A stretch of 13,120 nucleotides of DNA from an uncultured Lachnospiraceae bacterium. Lineage in GTDB: Bacteria > Bacillota > Clostridia > Lachnospirales > Lachnospiraceae. Below, piece by piece: positions 1 through 7,744 of this stretch. The stretch lies in NCBI GenBank assembly GCA_902797785.1, contig CADBUD010000221.1:1-13120 (forward strand), in the 5' to 3' direction. A program made the position numbers and the translations under genes. The notes below the pieces were generated by a model. It did not search any database. It worked only from the letters and a program-made list of their open reading frames with translations, and was not told where the DNA came from. Each line of letters begins with the position of its first letter. Position 1 is the stretch's first letter.

Positions 1-108
1 AGGAAGCGGAAACAACAGAGGAAACAGAAACAGCAGAGGAAACAAAGACAGCAGAAGAAGCAGAAGCAACAAAGGAAACAGAGACAGCAGAAGAAGCAGA
101 GCAAGAAG
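1..108 (+). repeat. 18-bp tandem repeat at window edge, coding for a Glu/Thr/Ala-rich segment
   Basis: Six consecutive imperfect 18-bp units can be read at 1-18, 19-36, 37-54, 55-72, 73-90 and 91-108. The best-conserved form is AGGAAACAGAGACAGCAG (units 2, 3 and 5); units 4 and 6 are a diverged AAGAAGCAGA-type variant, giving a secondary 36-bp period. The array reaches the first base, so it probably continues upstream. It lies in frame in the giant surface protein gene and encodes six-residue units like EETETA, EETKTA and EEAEAT. Because the period is a multiple of three, copy-number change would keep the reading frame. Seen directly; length variability is inference. Confidence 0.85.
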
Positions 109-3100
109 AAACAGCGTCAATAGAAGAAACAGCAGATACGCTTCAGGCCACTCCGACCAGTCGTGTCGTTCAGGCAAGGGATGGAGAGACCTTGACTATT
201 GGAAATTCTTTATATGACAACACCACGATCAGTATCCCGGAAGGGGGAAGTGTTACGATCGTTGGAGCAACAAATTATAAAAACACGAACGTAATCATTA
301 AATGTGGTATGAATGTCAACTTAAAGATTCAAAATCTTACCCTGTTGAATTATTATGATGACAGCTGTATCCAGTTCGGTGGCGGAGACAATAAGCTGAT
401 CGTCGAAGGAACCTGTAATCTGACGGGTGGAGCATATTCCCCGGCAATTCAGGTAGAGAACAGTACGACACTTTCCATTACAGGAACCGGAACACTTTAT
501 GCCTACGGCGGTCAGTATGCAGCCGGAATCGGTGGTGGCTGTACCCGTCAGAGCAATGGTGGATTGTTAGGAACCAAGGGTGGAGACATCACCATGGAAA
601 TTGCTACAATCTATGCTTATGGCGGAGATTACTGCGTGGCCATCGGAGGCGGATATCATGCTGCACCGGGAAACATCCTCCTGAAATCCGGAGAATTATA
701 TGTCAAGGGCGGCAGCTATACGACATACGACATTGGTACGTATAACAATGATGACAATGTAACGACATATACTGCGCCTTCGACGATGGTCGTACTGGCA
801 GGAACTGTATGGTTCCAGAGCGGGGGAACCGACCTTTGCCTATGCAATGTCAACGGTACTCTGATGAAAAAGAATCCGGCGATTTATCAGCGAACGATGG
901 AATTGTATAATGACGGTACGATGGAGCAGACGGTCAATGCACAGATTAATATCAACGGTGTAGTCTTCGATTATACGATGACAGACCGGAAGCTGACAGC
1001 GACCTATTCTCAGGGAGATTTCATTATTTCTATCTACGTTCCATCCGAAGAGAATACCTATCCACATAAGATGTCGATTCAAAAAGGTGATTCTAATATT
1101 GGAAGCGCTACACTGTATCCGAGTTATTCGAACTGGCGGGCAGTAGCAGCTGATGCAGAGCGCAGAAATGGAGAATTAAAGCCGACGACGACCTCCGGTA
1201 GTGTGCTGATTTATGAAATAGACAGTGCTATAGAGCTGGCTCAGGTTGCTTATGAAACCAATGAAGGTATCAATAACTTTGGCGGAGCCTTAGTCCTGTT
1301 GAATCTGTTCGAAGATACCAATGGGAACAGCTTATTAAGAAAGGATCAGGGATCGGAAGGTGTATTCGAATGGATTCCGATTGGAACCGCAGAAAATCCG
1401 TTCCAGGGAGAATTTGATGGACAGGGACATACCATTACTGGCTTGTCCATTGATTCCAGAATAGAAGATTATAAAGGAATATTTGGTTTCAATTCTGGTG
1501 TAGTAGAGAACCTGAATATTGACGATTCAACAATTATCGGAAATAAATATGTCGCAGGAATTGCAGGATGGAACGAAGGCACAGTGAAAAACTGCAGCAG
1601 TAACGCGACAATCAGCGGCAGCAGCAGTATTGGCGGTGTTGTCGGAAGAAATGATTCTACTGCTTCTGAGGTTGTAGGATGTAAGAACACCGGTCTGATT
1701 ACAGCAAATGATTTTAGCGGCGGCGTTGTGGGGTCGGTCAACAACGGTTTGATTCGGAAATGTATGAATGAAGGAGTTGTGACCGGAACTGCCGGTTATG
1801 ACAGCTCGAACTTAGGCGGTGTGGTAGGAAACATCATCAATGGAGAAATCCAGAGCTGCTACAATATCGCCAATGTCAGCGGTGTCAGCTATATCGGTGG
1901 TATTTTAGGATACAATACCTATGGAACACTGCAGAACTGCCACAATATCGGACCGGTAAAAGGAAGCATCAGCGTTGGAAGCATTGTGGGACACAACCTT
2001 TCCGGGAAGAACAGCGATTACTACTACCTGGCAGGAACAGCGAACTATGGTATTGGAAATGAGGAAAGCAATGAGGGCGTCAGTGCATTAGAGGATTATG
2101 AGGGCGGAAGAGTTGCATGGCAGCTCAACGGTGGACGGGATTCCGGAGAGTATGAATATACCGGAATCTGGTATCTGAAAGAAAATGCCGGTGGAACACC
2201 AAAAGCATATCCGGCATTCACAGAGGAAGAAACGGATGAAACGGTGCATCGGATCAATTGTACAACGAACAGTACCGAAGATTATTCCTTCTCCGGACCG
2301 ACTTATGTGAAAAAAGGGCAGACCGTCCAGATTGCATTTTATTACAATCAGAATGAGGAACAGTTCTCCAGAATGGCTGTCAGTGGATTGAACGAGGACG
2401 AATGGTATATTTATTATACAGAAAATAATACAAAGATCGTTCAGCTGACGGTTGGAGATCAGGATATTGATGTCCGTGGTGTATTTAAACAGGATTTTGC
2501 CGGAGGAGAGTTTAAAATCAGCAATATCCCGGCACAGGTATATACTGGAAGTTATCTGACCCCGGATTTCAAGATTACCTTTGGCGGAGAGGAATTGACG
2601 CCATCCACCGACAACACGACAGGAGATTACAAGGTACAGTATCTGAACAATGTCAATGTGGGAGAAGCAACAATCAATGTCATCGGATTGAATGATTATT
2701 CCGGCAGCTATCAGTTCCACTTTAATATTACTCCGAAATCCATTCAGGACAGTACGATTACCGTGGATTCCATTGCTTCCCAAAAATATACAGGAGAGGA
2801 GATTACTCCGGCACCGACGGTAAAGGACAATGGAGTGACTCTGATTCAGGGAACAGATTATACCCTATATTATACCTCGAATCGGAACGTGGGACGTTCG
2901 ACCATAACCATTACCGGAAAGAACAATTATAAAGACAGCAGAGAAATTACCTTCCAGATTACCCAGCAGTCAATCTCAACAGATTTTACAGTGACCGGAA
3001 TGCCGGGAAAACTGGTAGACGGAGAATATTACGTACCATATACCGGTCGGCCAATCGAAGCCAATATGACGGTGAAATATGGAAATAAGACTCTGGTAAA

Positions 3101-5480
3101 AGATACGGATTATACCATATCCTATGTTAACAGGGACACGGAGAAAGGGTCTGATCACACAAATGTAGGTGTGGTGGATGTCTATGTGGATCTGATCGGA
3201 AACTATACCGGGCAGGTCGTGGAAACGATGCATATCGTATCTTCGGATACGTTGTTATCCCTTGCAGTCAAGGACGTGAGCGGAGAGGAAAAGACGGATT
3301 ATGAATACAATGATTCGATCAATTTGAGCGCAACGATCCTGACGGCAGATGGAACCAGTGTTGACAATACTGTCGGAAGCGGAGCTCAGGTTGTCTTTGA
3401 GGTCTGGACAACAGGAAGAAATCCGGTGCTGTTAGAGTCCTATACGACGACAGATTTCCAGAATGGGACAGCAAAAGCAGCCCTGACCTATGATCTGCCG
3501 GTCGGCACATATACCGTAACAGCGGTGTACAGTGGCGGAACAAACTACAATGAGAGCGACAGCGTCAGCAAAAACATCACGATATCAGCTAAAAATGTAC
3601 ATGTCAATTGGACGACACAGTACACCTATACAGGAAGAACCTTAGAGCCAATTGCTTCTACGGACAATGATCTGGCGATCCGGATTTCTTTGACCAACAC
3701 CATCTATGAATTCAAAAATCCGGGAACCTACAATGCAAAAGCAACGCTGGTTACAGCAAACAATAACTACAAGCTGGAAAATGATACAGAAGATCTGGTC
3801 ATCAATAAGGCGACCCTTGCTTCTGCCAGTCTTTCAGCAGCCTCAAGTGAGGTGACCTATGGAGATGATCTGGAGTTCCGTGTCAACATGAGCAACAACC
3901 TGAATCTGGACTATGATGGAACCATCAGTATCTATATGGTTTCCGGAGCAGCCAGCTATCTGGCAGCAGAAAATGTAGACGCCATCAATGGAATCGCGAC
4001 GGTCAACGTCAGCCTGATGGAGATGGCAGAGACCTATGGAGAAGAACAGATCGCAGATGCCGGGACCAAACGTTTCTACGCCGTACTGAAAAATGACAGC
4101 TTCTTTGCAGATACGAATACACTACAGATCAGTGTCATCGTACACAAATATCCGGTCGAGGTAGAGTGGAAATTTGATTATAACGATGAAAAAGGCGAGG
4201 GCTTCGTATATGACGGAACCGACCTAAGCTCCAGAGTCGCAGCCTTTTATCGGGATATCGACGGTGCCTCAAAACGTTTGGGCGTCAGCTTTTCGGGCAG
4301 GACAAATGATGGAAGTACAACGACGACATTTATGTATGCGGGAGATAATTATAAAGCAACTGCAGAATTTCGTGTAACGGATTATGAGTCGGTCAACTAT
4401 GAACTGAGCAAAAATAAAGCAGTTGGACTTTCCATCGAGCGCGGAGTTCCGTCAACGGTGATTTTCCCAAGAGCTTCCGGTATCAGCTATGGACAGAGGT
4501 TGTCGGATTCCACATTGACAGGTGGGAGCGGAGATGGAAGCTTCACCTGGGAAAATGACGCGGACAGTATTTATCCAACGGTAACGAATGGTGGATATTA
4601 TGTTGTCTTCACACCGGATACGGCAAACTATAACACAGAAAACTTTAACTTCTCTGATGTCAGCGGGTGGGACAGCAAGACAGGTACGATTCGGAGAAAA
4701 ATCAGTGTGGCAGTTTCCAAGGCAAATCTGATTTTTACCGCGAACGATCAGTCCATTCCATGTGGCAGCGCCATCAATTCTTCAAGCTATCGTTACAGAG
4801 GATTATGTGCGAATGACCGGATTTTGATCGCGCCAAAGACAACGGTTTCAGATTATCTGACAAGATACGCCGGTTCCTACAATATCGCTATTTCAGGAGC
4901 TGTAGTAACGAATAGTGACTGTTACAATATTTCCTATGTTCAGGGAACGCTTCTTGTTCTTCAGAAGAATCTCTCACAGGTAGGAACAGCAACAAATACG
5001 AGCCAGATCTATACCGGGAAAAACATCCAGCCGTCCTTTACCATCAAGGATGGAACAACGACCCTGGTACGGAATCGGGATTATACGATTGATGGTTATT
5101 CCAACAACAAAAATATCGGAACAGCCAACATGGTCATTCGAGGAATGGGAAATTATACCGGTACCATGACAATCAGCTTTAAGATCCTTCCTAAGAAAGT
5201 AACACAGAAAAAATTAAAGAGTAAAAAGAAAGGGAAGGTCACGGTAAAATGGTCCACGGTTCCTGGTTCTGTGACAGGTTACGAAATTTGCTATTCAACG
5301 AATGCAAATTTCAAATCTGCAAAGACGAAAAAAATCACGGGCGCATCGAAAAAAAGCGTTACCTTAAAGGGACTGACCTCGAAAAAGAAATATTATTTTA
5401 AGGTTCGGGCATATAAAAAGGTGAACGGAACCAAATATAACGGAGCTTATAGTACCGCAAGAGCAATAAAAATTAAATAA
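3..5480 (+). CDS. Giant secreted multi-domain surface protein, 5'-truncated by the window (1825 residues visible)
   Basis: The frame is open from base 3 to the TAA at 5478-5480, so start codon and signal peptide lie upstream. The TTG at 192 has no ribosome binding site and is not the start. Domains in order: Glu/Thr/Ala-rich repeat segment (3-130); beta-helix-like region with glycine-rich AAGIGGG and VAIGGG turns (about 430-690); linker with an FDGQGHTITGL motif near 1415; six or seven GLUG-type repeats such as IGGVVG and LGGVVG (about 1470-2060); three Ig-like modules of the 'YTG...DYT...VG...GNYTG' type (about 2520-3240); Ig-like or MBG-like modules (about 3243-4960); a fourth YTG module (about 4965-5195); a lysine-rich fibronectin III domain to the end. 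No LPXTG-like motif, membrane segment or charged tail closes the protein. Such architectures are typical of adhesin-like Lachnospiraceae surface proteins. Ligand and any enzymatic role are unknown; no catalytic motif is visible. Confidence 0.85.
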   Translation, partial: EAETTEETETAEETKTAEEAEATKETETAEEAEQEETASIEETADTLQATPTSRVVQARDGETLTIGNSLYDNTTISIPEGGSVTIVGATNYKNTNVIIKCGMNVNLKIQNLTLLNYYDDSCIQFGGGDNKLIVEGTCNLTGGAYSPAIQVENSTTLSITGTGTLYAYGGQYAAGIGGGCTRQSNGGLLGTKGGDITMEIATIYAYGGDYCVAIGGGYHAAPGNILLKSGELYVKGGSYTTYDIGTYNNDDNVTTYTAPSTMVVLAGTVWFQSGGTDLCLCNVNGTLMKKNPAIYQRTMELYNDGTMEQTVNAQININGVVFDYTMTDRKLTATYSQGDFIISIYVPSEENTYPHKMSIQKGDSNIGSATLYPSYSNWRAVAADAERRNGELKPTTTSGSVLIYEIDSAIELAQVAYETNEGINNFGGALVLLNLFEDTNGNSLLRKDQGSEGVFEWIPIGTAENPFQGEFDGQGHTITGLSIDSRIEDYKGIFGFNSGVVENLNIDDSTIIGNKYVAGIAGWNEGTVKNCSSNATISGSSSIGGVVGRNDSTASEVVGCKNTGLITANDFSGGVVGSVNNGLIRKCMNEGVVTGTAGYDSSNLGGVVGNIINGEIQSCYNIANVSGVSYIGGILGYNTYGTLQNCHNIGPVKGSISVGSIVGHNLSGKNSDYYYLAGTANYGIGNEESNEGVSALEDYEGGRVAWQLNGGRDSGEYEYTGIWYLKENAGGTPKAYPAFTEEETDETVHRINCTTNSTEDYSFSGPTYVKKGQTVQIAFYYNQNEEQFSRMAVSGLNEDEWYIYYTENNTKIVQLTVGDQDIDVRGVFKQDFAGGEFKISNIPAQVYTGSYLTPDFKITFGGEELTPSTDNTTGDYKVQYLNNVNVGEATINVIGLNDYSGSYQFHFNITPKSIQDSTITVDSIASQKYTGEEITPAPTVKDNGVTLIQGTDYTLYYTSNRNVGRSTITITGKNNYKDSREITFQITQQSISTDFTVTGMPGKLVDGEYYVPYTGRPIEANMTVKYGNKTLVKDTDYTISYVNRDTEKGSDHTNVGVVDVYVDLIGNYTGQVVETMHIVSSDTLLSLAVKDVSGEEKTDYEYNDSINLSATILTADGTSVDNTVGSGAQVVFEVWTTGRNPVLLESYTTTDFQNGTAKAALTYDLPVGTYTVTAVYSGGTNYNESDSVSKNITISAKNVHVNWTTQYTYTGRTLEPIASTDNDLAIRISLTNTIYEFKNPGTYNAKATLVTANNNYKLENDTEDLVINKATLASASLSAASSEVTYGDDLEFRVNMSNNLNLDYDGTISIYMVSGAASYLAAENVDAINGIATVNVSLMEMAETYGEEQIADAGTKRFYAVLKNDSFFADTNTLQISVIVHKYPVEVEWKFDYNDEKGEGFVYDGTDLSSRVAAFYRDIDGASKRLGVSFSGRTNDGSTTTTFMYAGDNYKATAEFRVTDYESVNYELSKNKAVGLSIERGVPSTVIFPRASGISYGQRLSDSTLTGGSGDGSFTWENDADSIYPTVTNGGYYVVFTPDTANYNTENFNFSDVSGWDSKTGTIRRKISVAVSKANLIFTANDQSIPCGSAINSSSYRYRGLCANDRILIAPKTTVSDYLTRYAGSYNIAISGAVVTNSDCYNISYVQGTLLVLQKNLSQVGTATNTSQIYTGKNIQPSFTIKDGTTTLVRNRDYTIDGYSNNKNIGTANMVIRGMGNYTGTMTISFKILPKKVTQKKLKSKKKGKVTVKWSTVPGSVTGYEICYSTNANFKSAKTKKITGASKKSVTLKGLTSKKKYYFKVRAYKKVNGTKYNGAYSTARAIKIK

Positions 5481-5492
5481 GAGTGATGGTTT

Positions 5493-5533
5493 TGCCGGAT
5501 TCTCTGCAGATTCCTACTGCAGAGAATCCGGCA
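5493..5533 (+). terminator. Perfect 17-bp hairpin after the giant surface protein gene (putative terminator)
   Basis: TGCCGGATTCTCTGCAG (5493-5509) and its exact reverse complement (5517-5533) are separated by the 7-nt loop ATTCCTA. The hairpin begins 12 bases after the stop codon. The trailing sequence TTCCTACAG is only weakly T-rich, so it is not a textbook intrinsic terminator. It may end transcription inefficiently or protect the 3' end of the long transcript while allowing some readthrough into the sortase gene. A smaller inverted repeat, TCAGAA/TTCTGA, lies at 5564-5583 just before the sortase ribosome binding site. Confidence 0.6.
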
Positions 5534-5608
5534 TTCCTACAGTTCGAAGTTCCATCCTGACATTCAGAAGTAACGCATTCTGACAGGAAAAAGAAGAAAG
5601 GAATTGAC

Positions 5609-6703
5609 ATGGAGGAATGGAAGGTTGCCGGAGTATCCTTTGACAGTGAGGAAGAATATAAAAAGGGACTTCAGGATGAAAGAAAAATTAAAACGCTCAA
5701 AAGCAGAGCAGACCTAAAGAATCCGAAGCAGGCAGAAAAACTGTACCGCCTTCTCTTAGAAAAACCGCAGATGTTCCAGACACAGGTGGGAGAGGATTTT
5801 TTATCGGAATTACTGGCAACTTCGATCGAAACGAAAAAAGGGGAAGACATTGATGAAATCCTGGAGCAAAAAGAAGAGAAGAAAAAAAGAACGATTCGGG
5901 ATGTCCTGACCGTGGGAAATCTGATTAATTTCTTTATTATTCTCCTTTTGATTGCAGCTGCTGTATGTTTGAGCATCTATATCATCAATACGATTAAGGG
6001 ATATAAAAGCAAAAAAGAGCTTCAGGAAATGACAGAGATCGTAGGAGTGACGATAGAAGAAGGAGAAATCGATCTGCCGGGGATTTTTACCTCGAAGGAT
6101 ACGAATGAGGCAGATCGGCCTCAGATGCCGGAGATTCTGGAAAAATACAAAAACCTATATTATATAAACAGTGATTTTGTCGGATGGATCAAATCAGAGA
6201 ACACAGTACTGAATTATCCGGTGATGCAAAATGGCACCTATTATCTTTATCGAAATTTCAAAGGAGAGGATGATAACTATGGTCTTCCATTTTTGGATTA
6301 CCGCTGCGATATCAAAGAGCCGAGCATGAATTATATCATTCATGGACATAACATGCGAAGCGGTGACATGTTTGCGGAAATCTTAAAATACCGCAATAAC
6401 AGCTATTACGTAAAGCACAAAAAGATTTTTTTTGATACCATTTTCGAAACAGGAACCTATGAAGTATTTGCGGCGTTCAAGGTGTCGGTGAACAAAAAAA
6501 GTAAAGAATATTTTGATTATTACGATTTTATTGATACAGATTCAGAAAGTGAATTTAATAATTTTATTTATAATATCAAACAGCATGATTTTTACGAAAC
6601 AAATATCTGGCCGTCTTATGGAGACCGGCTGCTGACCCTTTCGACCTGTGAGTATTCCGTTGAGGATGGGAGATTTGTGGTCATGGCAAGAAAAATAGAA
6701 TGA
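5609..6703 (+). CDS. srtB: Class B sortase with long cytoplasmic N-terminal extension
   Basis: A 364-residue membrane transpeptidase. Sortases cleave a C-terminal sorting motif of secreted proteins and join them to the cell wall peptidoglycan. The catalytic domain fills about residues 165-364: a TVLNYPVMQ strand, an IIHGHNM motif giving the catalytic His (His247), the TLSTCEYS motif with the nucleophile Cys347, and Arg355 in DGRFVVMARK. This is the class B arrangement. One membrane segment (about residues 105-128) follows roughly 100 charged, helical cytoplasmic residues, longer than the short N-terminus of classical SrtB. The ATG at 5609 follows the Shine-Dalgarno-like GAAAGGA (5596-5602) with 6 bases between. 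The gene sits between two secreted-protein genes; the downstream one carries a sorting signal and is its likeliest substrate. The class is clear; substrate choice is inferred from position. Confidence 0.93.
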   Translation: MEEWKVAGVSFDSEEEYKKGLQDERKIKTLKSRADLKNPKQAEKLYRLLLEKPQMFQTQVGEDFLSELLATSIETKKGEDIDEILEQKEEKKKRTIRDVLTVGNLINFFIILLLIAAAVCLSIYIINTIKGYKSKKELQEMTEIVGVTIEEGEIDLPGIFTSKDTNEADRPQMPEILEKYKNLYYINSDFVGWIKSENTVLNYPVMQNGTYYLYRNFKGEDDNYGLPFLDYRCDIKEPSMNYIIHGHNMRSGDMFAEILKYRNNSYYVKHKKIFFDTIFETGTYEVFAAFKVSVNKKSKEYFDYYDFIDTDSESEFNNFIYNIKQHDFYETNIWPSYGDRLLTLSTCEYSVEDGRFVVMARKIE

Positions 6704-6706
6704 TAC

Positions 6707-6735
6707 TGGACGAATCCTAAAAAATATAGTAGAAT
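6707..6735 (+). promoter_or_regulatory. Candidate sigma-A-type promoter for the sortase substrate gene
   Basis: TGGACG (6707-6712) and TAGAAT (6730-6735) are separated by 17 bases and match the -35 and -10 consensus at 4 and 5 of 6 positions. The -35 overlaps the bases just after the sortase stop. A small hairpin TGCCTT/AAGGCA (6752-6768) would lie in the 5' leader, ahead of the AGGAGG ribosome binding site. Promoter calls by eye are weak; the gene may also be co-transcribed with the sortase. Confidence 0.4.
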
Positions 6736-6801
6736 AGAAAACAGAGAGCAGTGCCTTATGAAAAGGCAATGCAGCAGGATAGGAAAAAGGAGGAGCGTTT
6801 T

Positions 6802-7557
6802 ATGAAAAATGCGAAAAAGATAGCGATTGCTGCGGCGCTTAGTCTTAGTATGACGGTGATTCAGGGACCGTTTTTTTCGGGAACAGTTTCTTTTGCCCAG
6901 GAGGAAGTGGCGATTGAGTCTGTAATTGAATCCATGACAGATAATCTTACGGTAGAGGTCGGTCAGAGTGATTCCATCGGATTTACGATCAATGAAGGGA
7001 CGACAGGGACAGTGATTACATGGACTTCATCTAATCCGTCGGTCGCTTCCGTTGACAGTGTTGGCACAGTAACCGGAATGTCTCCGGGCAGCGCAACGAT
7101 TACGGCAGTTCTTGGAGGATCGGTAAAGACCTGTAATGTTACGGTCAATGAGTCTAGCATCAATGTCAATGGAAATGGAGCCGTAGAGGAGCCGGATCAG
7201 ACTGTAAATGATGAGACGGATGATACAGAAACAGAGGAAATCCCGGTAGATGATACCGAAGAGGAAGATGATGTTGAAATCGATAACAGCAAAAAAAATA
7301 AGAAAGACGATTCCAAAAAGGATGACAGCAAAAAAACAAAGATTGTTGTTGATCCGAGCAACAATGCCTCAGGAAGCGATTCTTCCAGTGGAGGAACAAC
7401 GGTGACATCTACGACTTCTTCCAAAAAGAGTGCTAAGAATGAGACTCCAAAGACAGCAGATCCGACAGCTTCCACAGCAGTGCTGTTTGCCGGTCTTGCG
7501 GCTCTTTTCGGAGCGGTTGGGTTAAAAAAATACCGTGACAGCGGGATGGCTCGATAA
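6802..7557 (+). CDS. Small secreted BIG2-domain protein with C-terminal PKTAD sorting signal (likely sortase B substrate)
   Basis: A 251-residue precursor. The ATG at 6802 is chosen because AAAGGAGG lies about 7 bases upstream and a signal peptide starts there (lysines, hydrophobic core, likely cleavage after SFA near residue 33). The open frame continues upstream to a GTG at 6751 that lacks these features. Residues about 37-117 form one bacterial Ig-like (BIG2) domain, shown by VITWTSSNPSVASVDSVGTVTG. Then come a very acidic stretch (about 130-160), a Lys/Asp-rich KKDDSKKDDSKK segment and a Ser/Thr-rich stalk. The C-terminus has TPKTAD (215-220), a hydrophobic stretch VLFAGLAALFGAVGL and the basic KKYR, the usual order of a cell-wall sorting signal. 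The motif departs from LPXTG and resembles the (S/N/T)PxTG-type motifs of some clostridial class B sortases. It probably acts as a stalk or docking protein; no enzyme motif is seen. Confidence 0.88.
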   Translation: MKNAKKIAIAAALSLSMTVIQGPFFSGTVSFAQEEVAIESVIESMTDNLTVEVGQSDSIGFTINEGTTGTVITWTSSNPSVASVDSVGTVTGMSPGSATITAVLGGSVKTCNVTVNESSINVNGNGAVEEPDQTVNDETDDTETEEIPVDDTEEEDDVEIDNSKKNKKDDSKKDDSKKTKIVVDPSNNASGSDSSSGGTTVTSTTSSKKSAKNETPKTADPTASTAVLFAGLAALFGAVGLKKYRDSGMAR

Positions 7558-7591
7558 TTCAAAGGATCAAAGCAATCAGACGATTGAATAA

Positions 7592-7628
7592 AGGCACAGG
7601 CAGTGAGATTGGGTCTGTGCCTGTTTTT
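7592..7628 (+). terminator. Intrinsic terminator closing the surface locus
   Basis: AGGCACAG (7592-7599) pairs with CTGTGCCT (7615-7622) across a 15-nt loop and is followed by GTTTTTCTGATTTT. An 8-bp stem with a T-run, 35 bases after the stop of the sorting-signal gene, is a good rho-independent terminator. It separates the surface locus from the arg genes. A weaker CAATC/GATTG hairpin (7573-7586) precedes it. Confidence 0.85.
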
Positions 7629-7639
7629 CTGATTTTATA

Positions 7640-7684
7640 TTCGTTAACGAAAACCATTGCTGATTCTTGCTAACGGTATAAAAT
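7640..7684 (+). promoter_or_regulatory. Candidate argC promoter with paired GTTAAC-type operator
   Basis: The perfect palindrome TTCGTTAACGAA (7640-7651) contains GTTAAC at 7643-7648. A variant GCTAAC lies at 7669-7674, exactly 26 bp downstream start to start, followed by the AT-rich GGTATAAAAT. A possible promoter is TTGCTG (7657-7662), 16 bp, TAAAAT (7679-7684), which would lie between and over the two boxes, as expected of a repressor-controlled promoter. The same arrangement recurs before the GNAT gene at 8909-8949. It does not look like the TGAAT-rich ARG box known from Bacillus ArgR/AhrC sites. The motif is seen directly; function is inference. Confidence 0.45.
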
Positions 7685-7694
7685 CCACGTGCGA

Positions 7695-7703
7695 CTCATG
7701 AAC
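7695..7703 (+). repeat. Shared 9-mer CTCATGAAC, copy 1 (argC leader)
   Basis: CTCATGAAC occurs here, again at 8806-8814 on the same strand and at 10810-10818 on the opposite strand, once in each non-coding gap of more than 100 bp in the arg cluster. A one-mismatch reverse copy (GTTCGTGAG, 8833-8841) forms the other arm of the hairpin at 8806-8841. Meaning unknown: part of a dispersed intergenic repeat or a protein site. Confidence 0.5.
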
Positions 7704-7744
7704 AAAAAATAAAAATGAAGCATAGAGAAAGAAGGATAAGGAAA

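Noticed and set aside
1470..2060. Possible CRISPR-like or nucleotide repeat array in the GLUG region.
   Set aside because: The repetition is at protein level (GLUG motifs about every 25-35 residues) with diverged DNA, not identical DNA repeats with spacers.
2088..2783. A 231-codon open frame on the minus strand inside the giant surface protein gene.
   Set aside because: It is opposite a clearly coding frame with recognisable repeat domains; the antisense translation shows no domain or signal and is rich in Ile, Ser and Cys as expected for a shadow frame.
6751..6801. Upstream GTG start for the small secreted protein.
   Set aside because: It would put 17 charged residues before the signal peptide and lies in a small hairpin without a ribosome binding site; the ATG at 6802 has AAAGGAGG and begins the signal peptide.
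7197..7562. A 121-codon minus-strand open frame opposite the small secreted protein.
   Set aside because: It is the antisense of Ser/Thr/Asp/Lys-rich low-complexity sequence, giving runs of Val, Ser, Phe and Leu; no independent support.
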